Program-made: the position numbers and the translations under genes
Shown here: piece after piece, positions 25,769-33,545 of the stretch
Position numbering within the stretch: the stretch's first letter is position 1
How the letters are laid out: each line of letters begins with the position of its first letter
The notes under the pieces: generated by a model
The model's database searches: none
The model's input: only the letters and a program-made list of their open reading frames with translations
What the model was told of the DNA's origin: nothing
From: Streptomyces smyrnaeus
GTDB taxonomy: Bacteria > Actinomycetota > Actinomycetes > Streptomycetales > Streptomycetaceae
DNA: 64,000 nucleotides
NCBI RefSeq assembly: GCF_017676345.1
Contig: NZ_JAFFZM010000006.1
Span: 124,001-188,000 of the forward strand
Reading direction: 5' to 3'

Positions 25769-26124
25769 GACTGGTCCCTTGAGCTCGGTCTGTCCTGGTC
25801 TGTCGCTGAGTCGCGAGGGACTGCCCCGGGGTCCCGGGCGTCCTCGTCGGTCAGGGTCCGTACCCGGGTGCGGGTCATCGCGGTCGGTCCGACGAGCGGT
25901 GCGCTCTGCTCCAACTGGTCGAGCAGGCGCTCCTCCTCCTGCTCGAACTCCTCCTCGGAGAGCTCTCCCTCCTCGTAGGCGCGGTTGAGTTCGCCGAGGC
26001 GGGCCCGGAGCGTGGCCGGGTCGCACAGTTCGCGCTCAGCGGCCTCCAGCAGTCGGTCGGCCACCCATTCGACGCCCCGCACCGGGGCCAACGGCAGCAG
26101 CAGCACCCCGCTGAAGAGCCCCAT
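25765..26124 (-). CDS. gvpG: Gas vesicle protein GvpG
   Basis: A 119-residue GvpG: MGLFSGVLLLPLAPVRGVEWVADRLLEAAERELCDPATLRARLGELNRAYEEGELSEEEF is the family core, with a variable tail after residue 75. GvpG is a small assembly factor usually beside GvpF. It follows gvpF by a single base. Confidence 0.92.
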   Translation of the reverse strand: MGLFSGVLLLPLAPVRGVEWVADRLLEAAERELCDPATLRARLGELNRAYEEGELSEEEFEQEEERLLDQLEQSAPLVGPTAMTRTRVRTLTDEDARDPGAVPRDSATDQDRPSSRDQS

Positions 26125-26125
26125 G

Positions 26126-26911
26126 TCAACTCCCCGTCACGGCGTACTGGGCGGACGGACGGCCGGGCGGCGCCGGCTCGGCGCCGTCCTGGGGCACGAA
26201 GCTGTAGCAGGGCAGCGGGCCGGTCAGCCGTAGCTCCACGCGCTCGGCGTGCGCGGCGGCGAAGCGTTCCACCTCCGCGCGGAACCGCTCGCTGACCGCT
26301 TTCGGCACGAGGAACGAGCCGTTCAGCACGCACCCGGGCACGTCGGGTCCCCGTACGAAGTCGTCGGCGAGGGCGGTGAGGGCGGGAAGAACCTCCTCCA
26401 CGGCCTCCGCCGCGCGACGGGCCAGCCCCTCGGCGACCGCCTGGCCGAGCCGTACGTTTCCCTCGTAGGAGGGGGTGCGCCGTACCTGGGTCATCAGCCG
26501 CCGTACGCCCGCGTCGGCCCTGACCAGGGCCTCGATCTCGGACTGTGCCGGGGTGGCCTTGAGGTTCAGCTCTGTGCGGCCGCGCAGGCGTTCGAGGACG
26601 GCCAGATGTCCCGCGGTGGCCGCCGCGACGGCCTCCTCCACCGTCCTGGCGTCCTCGGCAACCATGCCGAACCGCATCGGCAGTACCGGCGCGTCGGTCC
26701 CCAGCCGCATGAGCAGGTCCTGATGTGCCATGAGGTCGCGACGGCGCGCGCGCAGATCGTCCGGTACGTCACTGACCACCGCCGCGAGCGCGCCCGCCGG
26801 CAGCAGCCGGACCGGTGCCGGAGGGCGGCCCACTCCGCGGGCGTCCGGCGGGAGGGCCCGGCCCGCGTGGACGATGCCGTAGACGTACACCCGGGAGGCG
26901 GCCATGCTCAC
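26126..26911 (-). CDS. gvpF: Gas vesicle protein GvpF
   Basis: A 261-residue GvpF/L protein: N-terminal VYVYGIVHAGR strand, the helical linker with VLPMRFGMVAEDARTVEEAV, and the C-terminal LTGPLPCYSFV. It interacts with GvpA in nucleation. The ATG overlaps the gvpA stop by four bases. Confidence 0.93.
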   Translation of the reverse strand: MSMAASRVYVYGIVHAGRALPPDARGVGRPPAPVRLLPAGALAAVVSDVPDDLRARRRDLMAHQDLLMRLGTDAPVLPMRFGMVAEDARTVEEAVAAATAGHLAVLERLRGRTELNLKATPAQSEIEALVRADAGVRRLMTQVRRTPSYEGNVRLGQAVAEGLARRAAEAVEEVLPALTALADDFVRGPDVPGCVLNGSFLVPKAVSERFRAEVERFAAAHAERVELRLTGPLPCYSFVPQDGAEPAPPGRPSAQYAVTGS

Positions 26912-27429
26912 GCCTCCTCGGAGCGACGGGAGTCGCCTCTCGACCGGCCGCCACCGGAGCCACCGGAGCCGCGGGAGCCGGAGGCGGCCTCGGCGGTACG
27001 GCGCTTGCGCGGCCTGTCCTCGGTCTCCTCCAGCCTGTCCCGCTCCTCCTCGGCCCGCTCGTCCTCGTCCTCGTCCTCACCCGCCACCCCGATGGCTTCC
27101 TTGACCTTGCCACCGACCGATTTGGCGGCCCTTTTCGCGCCGGTCCTGGACAAACCGCTCGCCATACCGGAGAAGAGCTCGGGCACGGTCCTGCTGGTCG
27201 CGTCCTGGTTGAGGTCGAGCCGGTTGCAGACCTCGGCGAAGCGCAGATACGTGTCCACACTGGCGACCACGATCCGGGCGTCGATCTTGAGGATCTCGAT
27301 ACCGACGAGCGACACCCGGACGAAGACATCGATCACCATGCCGCGATCGAGAATCAGTTCGAGTACGTCGTAGAGGGTCCCGGCGCGCGGCACGCACGCC
27401 ACGGCCTCGTTGTAGGTGGTGGTCGTCAT
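26908..27429 (-). CDS. gvpA: Major gas vesicle shell protein GvpA with long C-terminal tail
   Basis: A 173-residue GvpA. The shell-forming part (TLYDVLELILDRGMVIDVFVRVSLVGIEILKIDARIVVASVDTYLRFAEVCNRLDL) occupies residues about 18-72. The remaining 100 residues are a charged, then Arg/Gly/Ser-rich tail. Canonical GvpA is about 70 residues; streptomycete forms carry extensions. GAGGAAGAG lies upstream of the ATG, 54 bp after gvpO. Confidence 0.92.
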   Translation of the reverse strand: MTTTTYNEAVACVPRAGTLYDVLELILDRGMVIDVFVRVSLVGIEILKIDARIVVASVDTYLRFAEVCNRLDLNQDATSRTVPELFSGMASGLSRTGAKRAAKSVGGKVKEAIGVAGEDEDEDERAEEERDRLEETEDRPRKRRTAEAASGSRGSGGSGGGRSRGDSRRSEEA

Positions 27430-27483
27430 GGGTGGCTCTTCCTCTCGGGCGGTGACGGCACCTCGGGGCGGGAACGGGAACCG

Positions 27484-27813
27484 TCAGTCGTCGCTCGCAC
27501 CACGCCGGTAACGCCGGATCCTGCGGTACTGGGTGAGCTCTCCCTTTCCGTCGAGCTCCACCTCGTAGGTGGCCAGGAGGCTCGTGGTGTCCGGGATGCG
27601 CGGCACTTCCAGCACATCGACGTGCACGCGCCAGCCCTCCTCGGCGCGGCGCACCGCCGACACCCCTTCGGCCCGGTGGCCGATCAGCCGGCTCAGACCA
27701 CGACAGGCACGCCGCGCCGCATCCTCCGGGCCCTTTGTCCGGGAATCGGACCGTTTCGAGGCAGCGGCGGACTTCGTCGCCGTCCGCGTGTGCCGTTCAC
27801 GTTGCTCAGGCAT
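27484..27813 (-). CDS. gvpO: Gas vesicle protein GvpO
   Basis: A 109-residue GvpO: AARRACRGLSRLIGHRAEGVSAVRRAEEGWRVHVDVLEVPRIPDTTSLLATYEVELDGKGELTQYRRIRRY is the family domain. It heads the operon; the start has no clear binding site, which suggests a leaderless or weakly initiated message. The frame is open further upstream without coding character. An inverted repeat 17-40 bp upstream may control the operon. Confidence 0.88.
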   Translation of the reverse strand: MPEQRERHTRTATKSAAASKRSDSRTKGPEDAARRACRGLSRLIGHRAEGVSAVRRAEEGWRVHVDVLEVPRIPDTTSLLATYEVELDGKGELTQYRRIRRYRRGASDD

Positions 27814-27829
27814 ACATACAGTCTGTTTA

Positions 27830-27852
27830 CATGTGCGCACTTTCCGCACATG
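27830..27852. promoter_or_regulatory. Inverted repeat upstream of gvpO
   Basis: CATGTGCG (27830-27837) and CGCACATG (27845-27852) form eight-base perfect arms with a seven-base spacer, starting 17 bp upstream of the gvpO start. It could be the operator of the gas-vesicle operon. The rest of the 27814-28144 gap to rppA holds no gene. Confidence 0.5.
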
Positions 27853-28144
27853 GGGCTGATCCGTTCGGGCGCGGGTCCTGAGGGAGGGTCGGTCGCCGCC
27901 GGGCGGCCGTCGGCCTCGGCGGATGCCCGATCCCGGCGCCATGAGGAGCCCGGGGCGGCGGGGCGGGGGAGGGGGATGAGGAGGGGGAGGGCTGCTGGGG
28001 TGCGGCGCCGCGGGGAACGGCGGCGTGGCGGTCTGTCCCCTATGGTGCAGTTGATGCCAAGGAAGGCAACTGTGGCCGCTAGGTGGTCAGTTGACCCTCT
28101 TTAGGTGGAGTATCCCTCGGTGTCGGCCCGTCGTTGTACCTTCC

Positions 28145-29242
28145 ATGGCGACATTGTGCAGGCCTGCTGTGCAGGTCCCGCCACATGTGATCACGATGGC
28201 GGACACACTCGCACTCGCACGTTCACGGCACGCTGACCACCCTCAACTCCCGCTGGTGCTCCGGCTGATCGAGAACACCGGCGTCCGGACGAGACACCTC
28301 GTACAGCCCCTGGACCTGACGCTCAGTCACCCCGGCTTCGAGGCCCGGAACGCGGTCTACGAGTCCGAGGCCAAGGCCCGGGTGCCGCAGGTGGTCTCCC
28401 GGGCGCTGCGGGCCGCCGAGCTGGGCGCGGAGGACATCGACCTCATCGTCTACGTGTCCTGCACGGGCTTCATGATGCCCTCGCTCACCGCATGGCTGAT
28501 CAACACCCAGGGGTTCCGCTCCACGACCCGACAGCTGCCCATCGCACAGCTGGGGTGCGCGGGCGGCGGCGCGGCGATCAACCGGGCACACGACTTCTGC
28601 ACGGCACACCCCGAAGCGAACGCGCTCATCGTCGCGTGCGAATTCTGCTCCCTGTGCTACCAGCCGACCGATGCGGGGATCGGCTCGCTGCTGTCCAACG
28701 GCCTGTTCGGGGACGGGCTGGCAGCCGCGGTGGTGCGCGGCGCGGGCGGAACAGGCATCCGGCTGGAGCGCAACGGCTCGTACCTGATCCCGAAGACCGA
28801 GGCCTGGATCTCCTACGACGTACGTTCCACCGGCTTCCACTTCGTCCTGGACAAGCGGGTGCCGTCCACCATGGGTCCGCTCGCGCCGGCGCTGGGCGAG
28901 CTGGCGGCACTCCACGGCTGGGACGTCACCGCCCTGGACTTCTACATCGTGCACGCCGGCGGCCCCCGCATCCTGCTCGACCTGGGGGCGTATCTGGAGG
29001 TGCCGCAAGACGCCTTCCGGTTCAGCCGGGCCACGCTGACCGAGTACGGCAACACGGCCAGCGTGGTCGTGCTGGACGCCCTTCGCAGGCTCTTCGAGGA
29101 GGGCGGGCCCGGCGACGGGGCGCGGGGGCTGCTGGCCGGATTCGGGCCCGGCATCACGGCGGAGATGGCGCTGGGCCGGTGGCGGACGGCCCCGACAGCC
29201 ATCCCCGAGAGCCCTGCCGAAGGAGCGCTGAGTCCCTCATGA
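28145..29242 (+). CDS. rppA: Type III polyketide synthase RppA (tetrahydroxynaphthalene synthase)
   Basis: A 365-residue chalcone-synthase-fold enzyme that condenses five malonyl-CoA into 1,3,6,8-tetrahydroxynaphthalene. It begins MATLCRPAVQVPPHVITM like other RppA proteins. The catalytic Cys is C138 in AQLGCAGGG; His is in VHAGGPRI near residue 269; Asn is in EYGNTAS near 302. The ATG that gives the conserved N-terminus is taken. It heads an operon with a cupin monooxygenase and a P450, each overlapping by ATGA. It is divergent from the gas-vesicle operon. Confidence 0.95.
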   Translation: MATLCRPAVQVPPHVITMADTLALARSRHADHPQLPLVLRLIENTGVRTRHLVQPLDLTLSHPGFEARNAVYESEAKARVPQVVSRALRAAELGAEDIDLIVYVSCTGFMMPSLTAWLINTQGFRSTTRQLPIAQLGCAGGGAAINRAHDFCTAHPEANALIVACEFCSLCYQPTDAGIGSLLSNGLFGDGLAAAVVRGAGGTGIRLERNGSYLIPKTEAWISYDVRSTGFHFVLDKRVPSTMGPLAPALGELAALHGWDVTALDFYIVHAGGPRILLDLGAYLEVPQDAFRFSRATLTEYGNTASVVVLDALRRLFEEGGPGDGARGLLAGFGPGITAEMALGRWRTAPTAIPESPAEGALSPS

Positions 29243-29823
29243 CGAGTACCGGACACGAGCACGCGGCACCGGAGCCGCGCTCCGGGCCGAGCACCGGCCT
29301 GGTGGTGCCACCGGGCCGGGGCCGCACCGTACGGACCGCTGCCCAGCAGGTCACCTTCAAGGTGACGGGGCAGCACTCGCGTACCGCCTCCAGCTTCGAG
29401 GTGGTCGTACCGCCCGGCTTCGATGTCGGAGCGCACGTCCATGCCCGCAGCGAGGAGTTCTTCTACGTGCTGGAGGGCGAACTCGACATCTTCGCCTTCG
29501 AGCCGCTGGTCCGCAGCGGCGACAGCTGGCGGGAGTGGCGGTCGGCCGCGGGTGACCGCGTCGTCCGCGCCGTACCCGGCACCGTCGTACTGGTGCCGCC
29601 GGGCTGCCCGCACGCGTTCGCCAATCCGACCGGGTCCCCCGCCCGGATGCTGTTCCAGTCGGCGCCACCGCCGGATCATGAGCGGTACTTCGAGGAGCTG
29701 CTGGAGATCCTGGCCACGGGAGAGCCCCCGGACGCGGAGCTCGTCGCCGGACTGCGCGCCCGCTACGACATCGAACAGCTCACCCCGCTCCGGCACGGCC
29801 CGCGCGGGGCCGAGGAGGGATGA
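29239..29823 (+). CDS. momA: Cupin quinone-forming monooxygenase (MomA-like)
   Basis: A 194-residue single cupin. The metal-binding motif 1 is VGAHVHARSEEFFYVLEGEL (H-x-H and E), and motif 2 is VPPGCPHAFANPTG. In other streptomycetes a cupin (MomA) beside rppA oxidises tetrahydroxynaphthalene to flaviolin; position and domain fit that role. The ATG overlaps the rppA stop and its own stop overlaps the P450 start. Confidence 0.8.
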   Translation: MTSTGHEHAAPEPRSGPSTGLVVPPGRGRTVRTAAQQVTFKVTGQHSRTASSFEVVVPPGFDVGAHVHARSEEFFYVLEGELDIFAFEPLVRSGDSWREWRSAAGDRVVRAVPGTVVLVPPGCPHAFANPTGSPARMLFQSAPPPDHERYFEELLEILATGEPPDAELVAGLRARYDIEQLTPLRHGPRGAEEG

Positions 29824-31022
29824 ATGTGTCGGAGTGCCCGCTGTACGAGGTTCCGGACAGCCCGCCCGAGCTGACGTTCGATCCGTTCCTGCGGAACGCC
29901 CTGGATGCGCCGGTCTCCCGCATCCGGCTGCCGTACGGGGAGGGGGACTGCTGGCTGGTCACGCGCTACGACGATGTCCGGTTCGTCACCTCTGACCCCC
30001 GATTCACCCGGGACATCACCGGTCGCCCCACGCCCCGGATGACCAAACACCTCATCCCGCTGGACCGGGCCGTGAGCTTTGTCGATCCGCCCGACCACGC
30101 ACGGGTGCGCTCCGTGGTGGCCCCCGCCTTCACCCGGCGCGCGGTCGAACGGCTGCGCCCCCGGGCACAGACGATCCTGGACGGGCTGGTGGACGACATG
30201 CTGGCGGCCGGACCTCGGGCCGATGTCGTGCGTTCCGTCGTCTCACCCTTTCCGCTGGCCGTGGTGGGCGAGGTGCTCGGCACCCCGCCCGAGGACCGGC
30301 CGCAGCTGCGGGACTGGGCCGAAGTGGTGCTCACCCGGGCGACGGACCAGGCGGGCCTCGAACGTGCCCAGCAGGCCAAGGCCGCGGCGTCCGGGTACTT
30401 CCGCGCGCTGGCTGCACAGCGCCGGTACCGGCCGGCCGACGACCTGATGACGCGGATGGTGGGGGCGGTCGAAGCGGGCCGTATCGACGAGGAGGAACTG
30501 CTCGCACTGGCCACGCTGATCGGGCTCAACGGCTGGCACGCGGTGCGCAACAACGCCTCCAACATGGTGTATCTGCTGCTGACCCGCGCCGAGCTGCGCG
30601 AGCGGCTGCTGTCCGAGCCGGAGATGGTGCCGCAGGCGGTCGAGGAGCTGCTGCGGTGGATCCCGCACAAGAACGGGGTGGGGCAGCCGCGGATCGCCAC
30701 CGAGGACGTGGAGGTCTCCGGTGTGCTGATCCGCCGCGGCGAGGTGGTCCAGGTCTCGTACGTGGCCGCGTGCCGGGACCCTGGGCACTTCCCCGACCCC
30801 GACGCGATCGACCTCGACCGCCAGGGCCCGCCGCATCTGGCCTTCGGGAACGGGCCCCACCACTGCGTGGCGCCGCTGCTGGCCCGGATGGAGGCCGAAG
30901 TGCTGTTGTCCACCCTGCTGCGCCGGCTGCCCGGGCTGCGGCTCGCCGTGCCCGCCCAGGAGATCGCCTGGCAGCGCAGCGTGCTCATCAGAGGGCCCGT
31001 CGGACTCCCGGTGACCTGGTGA
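29820..31022 (+). CDS. Cytochrome P450 (CYP158/P450mel type)
   Basis: A 400-residue soluble P450. ExxR is at E276-R279 (EELLRW), and the heme-thiolate loop FGNGPHHCVAP has Cys349. The I helix reads LIGLNGWHAVRNNASN (about residues 231-246) and lacks the usual acid-Thr pair that delivers protons; CYP158A2 of S. coelicolor, which couples flaviolin, is also recalled to have Ala at this position. Beside rppA, such P450s make biflaviolin or HPQ melanin pigments. Coupling product is inferred. Confidence 0.86.
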   Translation: MNVSECPLYEVPDSPPELTFDPFLRNALDAPVSRIRLPYGEGDCWLVTRYDDVRFVTSDPRFTRDITGRPTPRMTKHLIPLDRAVSFVDPPDHARVRSVVAPAFTRRAVERLRPRAQTILDGLVDDMLAAGPRADVVRSVVSPFPLAVVGEVLGTPPEDRPQLRDWAEVVLTRATDQAGLERAQQAKAAASGYFRALAAQRRYRPADDLMTRMVGAVEAGRIDEEELLALATLIGLNGWHAVRNNASNMVYLLLTRAELRERLLSEPEMVPQAVEELLRWIPHKNGVGQPRIATEDVEVSGVLIRRGEVVQVSYVAACRDPGHFPDPDAIDLDRQGPPHLAFGNGPHHCVAPLLARMEAEVLLSTLLRRLPGLRLAVPAQEIAWQRSVLIRGPVGLPVTW

Positions 31023-31102
31023 CCAGCCGGCCTGGTGACCTCGGCGACCGGGTCACCGAGCGGGCGAGCGGGCCGGCCTGTTGAACGGGCCCGGACGACC
31101 CT

Positions 31103-31121
31103 CCGGCGCGGATGGCGCCGG
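31103..31121. terminator. Hairpin after the rppA operon
   Basis: CCGGCGC (31103-31109) pairs with GCGCCGG (31115-31121) with a five-base loop. A second weak repeat GGTGACC/GGTCACC (31034-31057) precedes it. This is the last chromosomal feature before the integrated element. Confidence 0.6.
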
Positions 31122-31141
31122 CCGGTGGGTCCGAAAGGCGT

Positions 31142-31163
31142 TCAGCCCTTCTTGGTCTCCCAG
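31142..31163. repeat. attL: displaced sodN 3' fragment
   Basis: Twenty-two bases identical to the sodN 3' end at 39141-39162. The flanks differ at once (TAATGGG after this copy, AAGATCT after the other), so the identity is exact and limited. Two near-identical 14-mers, GGGTCGGTGACCTG (31173) and GGGTCGCTGACCTG (31203), lie just inside, 30 bp apart, and could be arm sites. Confidence 0.85.
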
Positions 31164-31296
31164 TAATGGGCCGGGTCGGTGACCTGCGGGTATCTTCCCT
31201 GCGGGTCGCTGACCTGGCCTTTTGCTGATGGCTGGCGATGGGGGGTGACGGTCGCTGTTGGGTGTTCTACGGACTGTGTGCGGACTGGATGCGCTG

Positions 31297-32415
31297 TTAC
31301 GAGCCTGAGGGGTGCTGTTTGATTAGGGCTCGAGACAGGATGCCAGCCACCTCCTCGGCTCCCGTGTCCAGCGCGGCCAGGCTAGTGGACTCATCCGGCT
31401 CCGTTTGCAGCGTGAATGAGCGGGCGTAGGCGCTGAGATCGGCACGGGTACGTGACTGATGTGGGTTGAATCTGTCGACCTGGGTCATTTTGGGATTTGA
31501 TACGCCGATCGCCACAACGATGCGCTCATTTTGGATCAGGTCCAGTGCGCCGTTGAATCTCAGCAGGGAGGCGACTTGCTGGGACAGTGCGTCGTGATCG
31601 AGAATGGAACCCATATTGTCTCGGGGGAGCGTCGCCCGCAGGGAGACTTGGCCCGACTTGTGCAAGCGAACCTCCACCAGTTCACCGTGCTGAGGAGCGT
31701 CAAAGGCGCGAGGTCGAGCAACGGAGATTCCGACGATTGCGTGCTCTCGGGAGCTCGACGACGTCAGAGCGACGCTGCTTTTGACCACCCCGGCCCGGCG
31801 GATCCGGTCCGCCAGCGAGGTGCCAAGTTCGTCGAGTTCCCTTGCCGAGTAGCCCGGAAAACCCACCGGAAGTACCTGTAGTTCCAACAAGGGAAGACTG
31901 GTGTCAACGTCGACGCCAGCCTGGTCGAGGCTCCAACGCAGAGAAACGGGCTGCGTCAAGGGGGAAAAGGACAATGGGGACCGCTCTGACTCCACTTCTT
32001 TGACCTTGGCTACGATTTTGGTCATTAGCTCGGTCGTGTTGTGAAATGAGTCGCGGAACCCGCCGGTGGCGTAAGCCTCCACCGTTCGGGCGAAATCTTG
32101 TTGGGCGTCCTCGAAGGTGACGCCCAACTTCCGATAGACCCAGCGCGGCTTGCCCGCTGTCTTGGCCGCGACCCACTCATCGTGTGTTGCTGATTGCCCT
32201 GTCTCGGGGAAGACGTGACCGTAGGACGGCCCGAGCAGGAAGACGCAAACGTCCGCGGAGTCGAGGGCGGCTAGGCATGCCTGCCTGCTAGGTGTGGTCT
32301 GCGCGGAGAAGTCCTCGAACAGGACGGGGGTGTGTCCAACCGCGCGAATGAGGCCAGGCAGCGCGTCGCGCTCCTCCTCCAGTCCCTTGCGGACGCTGCT
32401 GATGAAGATTCTCAC
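31297..32415 (-). CDS. DUF4062 (TIR-like) domain protein
   Basis: A 372-residue protein. It opens MRIFISSVRKGLEEERDALPGLIRAVGHTPVLFEDF, the DUF4062 pattern, with ADVCVFLLGPSYG near residue 55: a TIR/SLOG-like Rossmann fold that often occurs at the N-terminus of defence or signalling proteins. The C-terminal 220 residues are not recognised. The GTG start has GGAG eight bases upstream. It is divergent from a three-helix membrane protein with a 78-bp gap. Codon usage has more A/T in third positions than the chromosome around it, a sign of transfer. Role in defence is inference. Confidence 0.78.
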   Translation of the reverse strand: MRIFISSVRKGLEEERDALPGLIRAVGHTPVLFEDFSAQTTPSRQACLAALDSADVCVFLLGPSYGHVFPETGQSATHDEWVAAKTAGKPRWVYRKLGVTFEDAQQDFARTVEAYATGGFRDSFHNTTELMTKIVAKVKEVESERSPLSFSPLTQPVSLRWSLDQAGVDVDTSLPLLELQVLPVGFPGYSARELDELGTSLADRIRRAGVVKSSVALTSSSSREHAIVGISVARPRAFDAPQHGELVEVRLHKSGQVSLRATLPRDNMGSILDHDALSQQVASLLRFNGALDLIQNERIVVAIGVSNPKMTQVDRFNPHQSRTRADLSAYARSFTLQTEPDESTSLAALDTGAEEVAGILSRALIKQHPSGS

Positions 32416-32493
32416 GCTACGATCTCCATTGCTGAAGGGTTCGGCGAAGCGAACCGGACGGCCAATGAGTGGCTGAGGTAAGGGGGTTGCTTC

Positions 32494-32946
32494 ATGGCTG
32501 AAGTCTCGGATGAGGCGATACGCGCCTACTGGAAGGAGCACCGGGAGCAGCTACGGCAGTGTGAGACTCAACGCTCGACACTGAGCAGCCTTCTTCTCGT
32601 TATCACTGCTGCCTTGAGTGCTCTCATTGTCCAGCAGAAGTTCTCGACGTACGTCATGCCTCTGTGTCTTTTCGTGGCGTTGACTGGAGGATACGGGGCG
32701 GTGGCGGTCTCTAAGTACTTCGAACGGGCGTCCTATCATCTTTCTCAGGCGCGAGCCCTAACCAAGGATTTGGTGGAGCTGGGTGTGCTGGGCTCTGACG
32801 AAAGACTGATACGTGCGAGGGTTGATCACTACCGTCTTTTTCCTCGGCTGCATCGCATTCGTCTTCATCGCCTGTGGGTGATTCTTCACCTTGCCATCGC
32901 CCTGTACGGACTTTGCCTATTCAGCATATGCGTGGCCGTGGCGTGA
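32494..32946 (+). CDS. Small three-helix membrane protein (SLATT-like layout)
   Basis: A 150-residue protein. A 30-residue charged N-terminal helix is followed by two adjacent membrane helices (LLLVITAALSALIV and PLCLFVALTGGYGAVAV), a cytoplasmic linker with SQARALTKDLVELG, and a C-terminal helix (LWVILHLAIALYGLCLFSICVAV). Two closely spaced helices after a helical head recall SLATT pore effectors associated with nucleotide-signal defence systems, but no diagnostic motif confirms it. A run of G bases (AAGGGGG) lies upstream of the ATG. Codon usage is AT-richer than the chromosome. Its divergent partner is the DUF4062 protein. Confidence 0.72.
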   Translation: MAEVSDEAIRAYWKEHREQLRQCETQRSTLSSLLLVITAALSALIVQQKFSTYVMPLCLFVALTGGYGAVAVSKYFERASYHLSQARALTKDLVELGVLGSDERLIRARVDHYRLFPRLHRIRLHRLWVILHLAIALYGLCLFSICVAVA

Positions 32947-33013
32947 TGTCCGGTATCCGTGTGCTTTGCTGGTGGGGCTTCGGTGACCGTTTCAGTTCAT
33001 CAAGGGTAAGCCC

Positions 33014-33544
33014 CTACCCCCAGCCGTCGAGGGAGACTTCCTGACCACCCATGAGGTAGCGGTAGAGGGCACTCGCGGTTGTGTTCACGAAGTCCGTAGG
33101 AATGGCGTCGGCATCGACCCAGCAAACCTGGGCGTGCTTGCGCGGCTCGCGGTTTTCTGGTTCGCCCGTCCACTCGTGGGCGGCGAAGACGACGGTGAGG
33201 AAGCCGTTGGGGGCCTCGACGCCCCAGGCGCCGTGGATGATGTGGGCGACTTTGAGGGACTCGGGCTTCACCGTGAGGCCGGTCTCCTCGTAGAGCTCGC
33301 GTGCGGCGGTCTCGGTGATCGGTTCGCCCGGCTCGCTCTTGCCGACGGGGAGGTCCCACATTCCCTGGGCGAACTTGGCGTTCTCGCTGCGTTGGAGGAG
33401 GACGACGCGGTTGGTGGCCTTGTCGTGGACGATGACGGCGGCGACCAGCAGGGTCATCGATTCGAGCGCCGGCCTGAGGGCCTTCGGCTGGTCGTCGGTC
33501 TGCTGGGCCACGGTGTTCCCTTCGTCGGGCGGGTTGTTGGGCAT
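33014..33544 (-). CDS. Nudix hydrolase
   Basis: A 176-residue Nudix protein with a perfect box GKSEPGEPITETAARELYEE (then TGL), starting with LLVAAVIVHDKATNRVVLLQR. The ATG (33544) lies one base after the stop of the upstream regulator; an alternative GTG at 33511 has GAAGGGA and may be the true start, giving 165 residues. Regulator-Nudix pairs are common on Streptomyces islands. The substrate is unknown. Confidence 0.8.
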   Translation of the reverse strand: MPNNPPDEGNTVAQQTDDQPKALRPALESMTLLVAAVIVHDKATNRVVLLQRSENAKFAQGMWDLPVGKSEPGEPITETAARELYEETGLTVKPESLKVAHIIHGAWGVEAPNGFLTVVFAAHEWTGEPENREPRKHAQVCWVDADAIPTDFVNTTASALYRYLMGGQEVSLDGWG

Positions 33545-33545
33545 G

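Noticed and set aside
31238..31429. Small plus-strand gene at the left end of the element
   Set aside because: It lies in the attachment region and over the 3' end of the DUF4062 gene with no domain or binding site.
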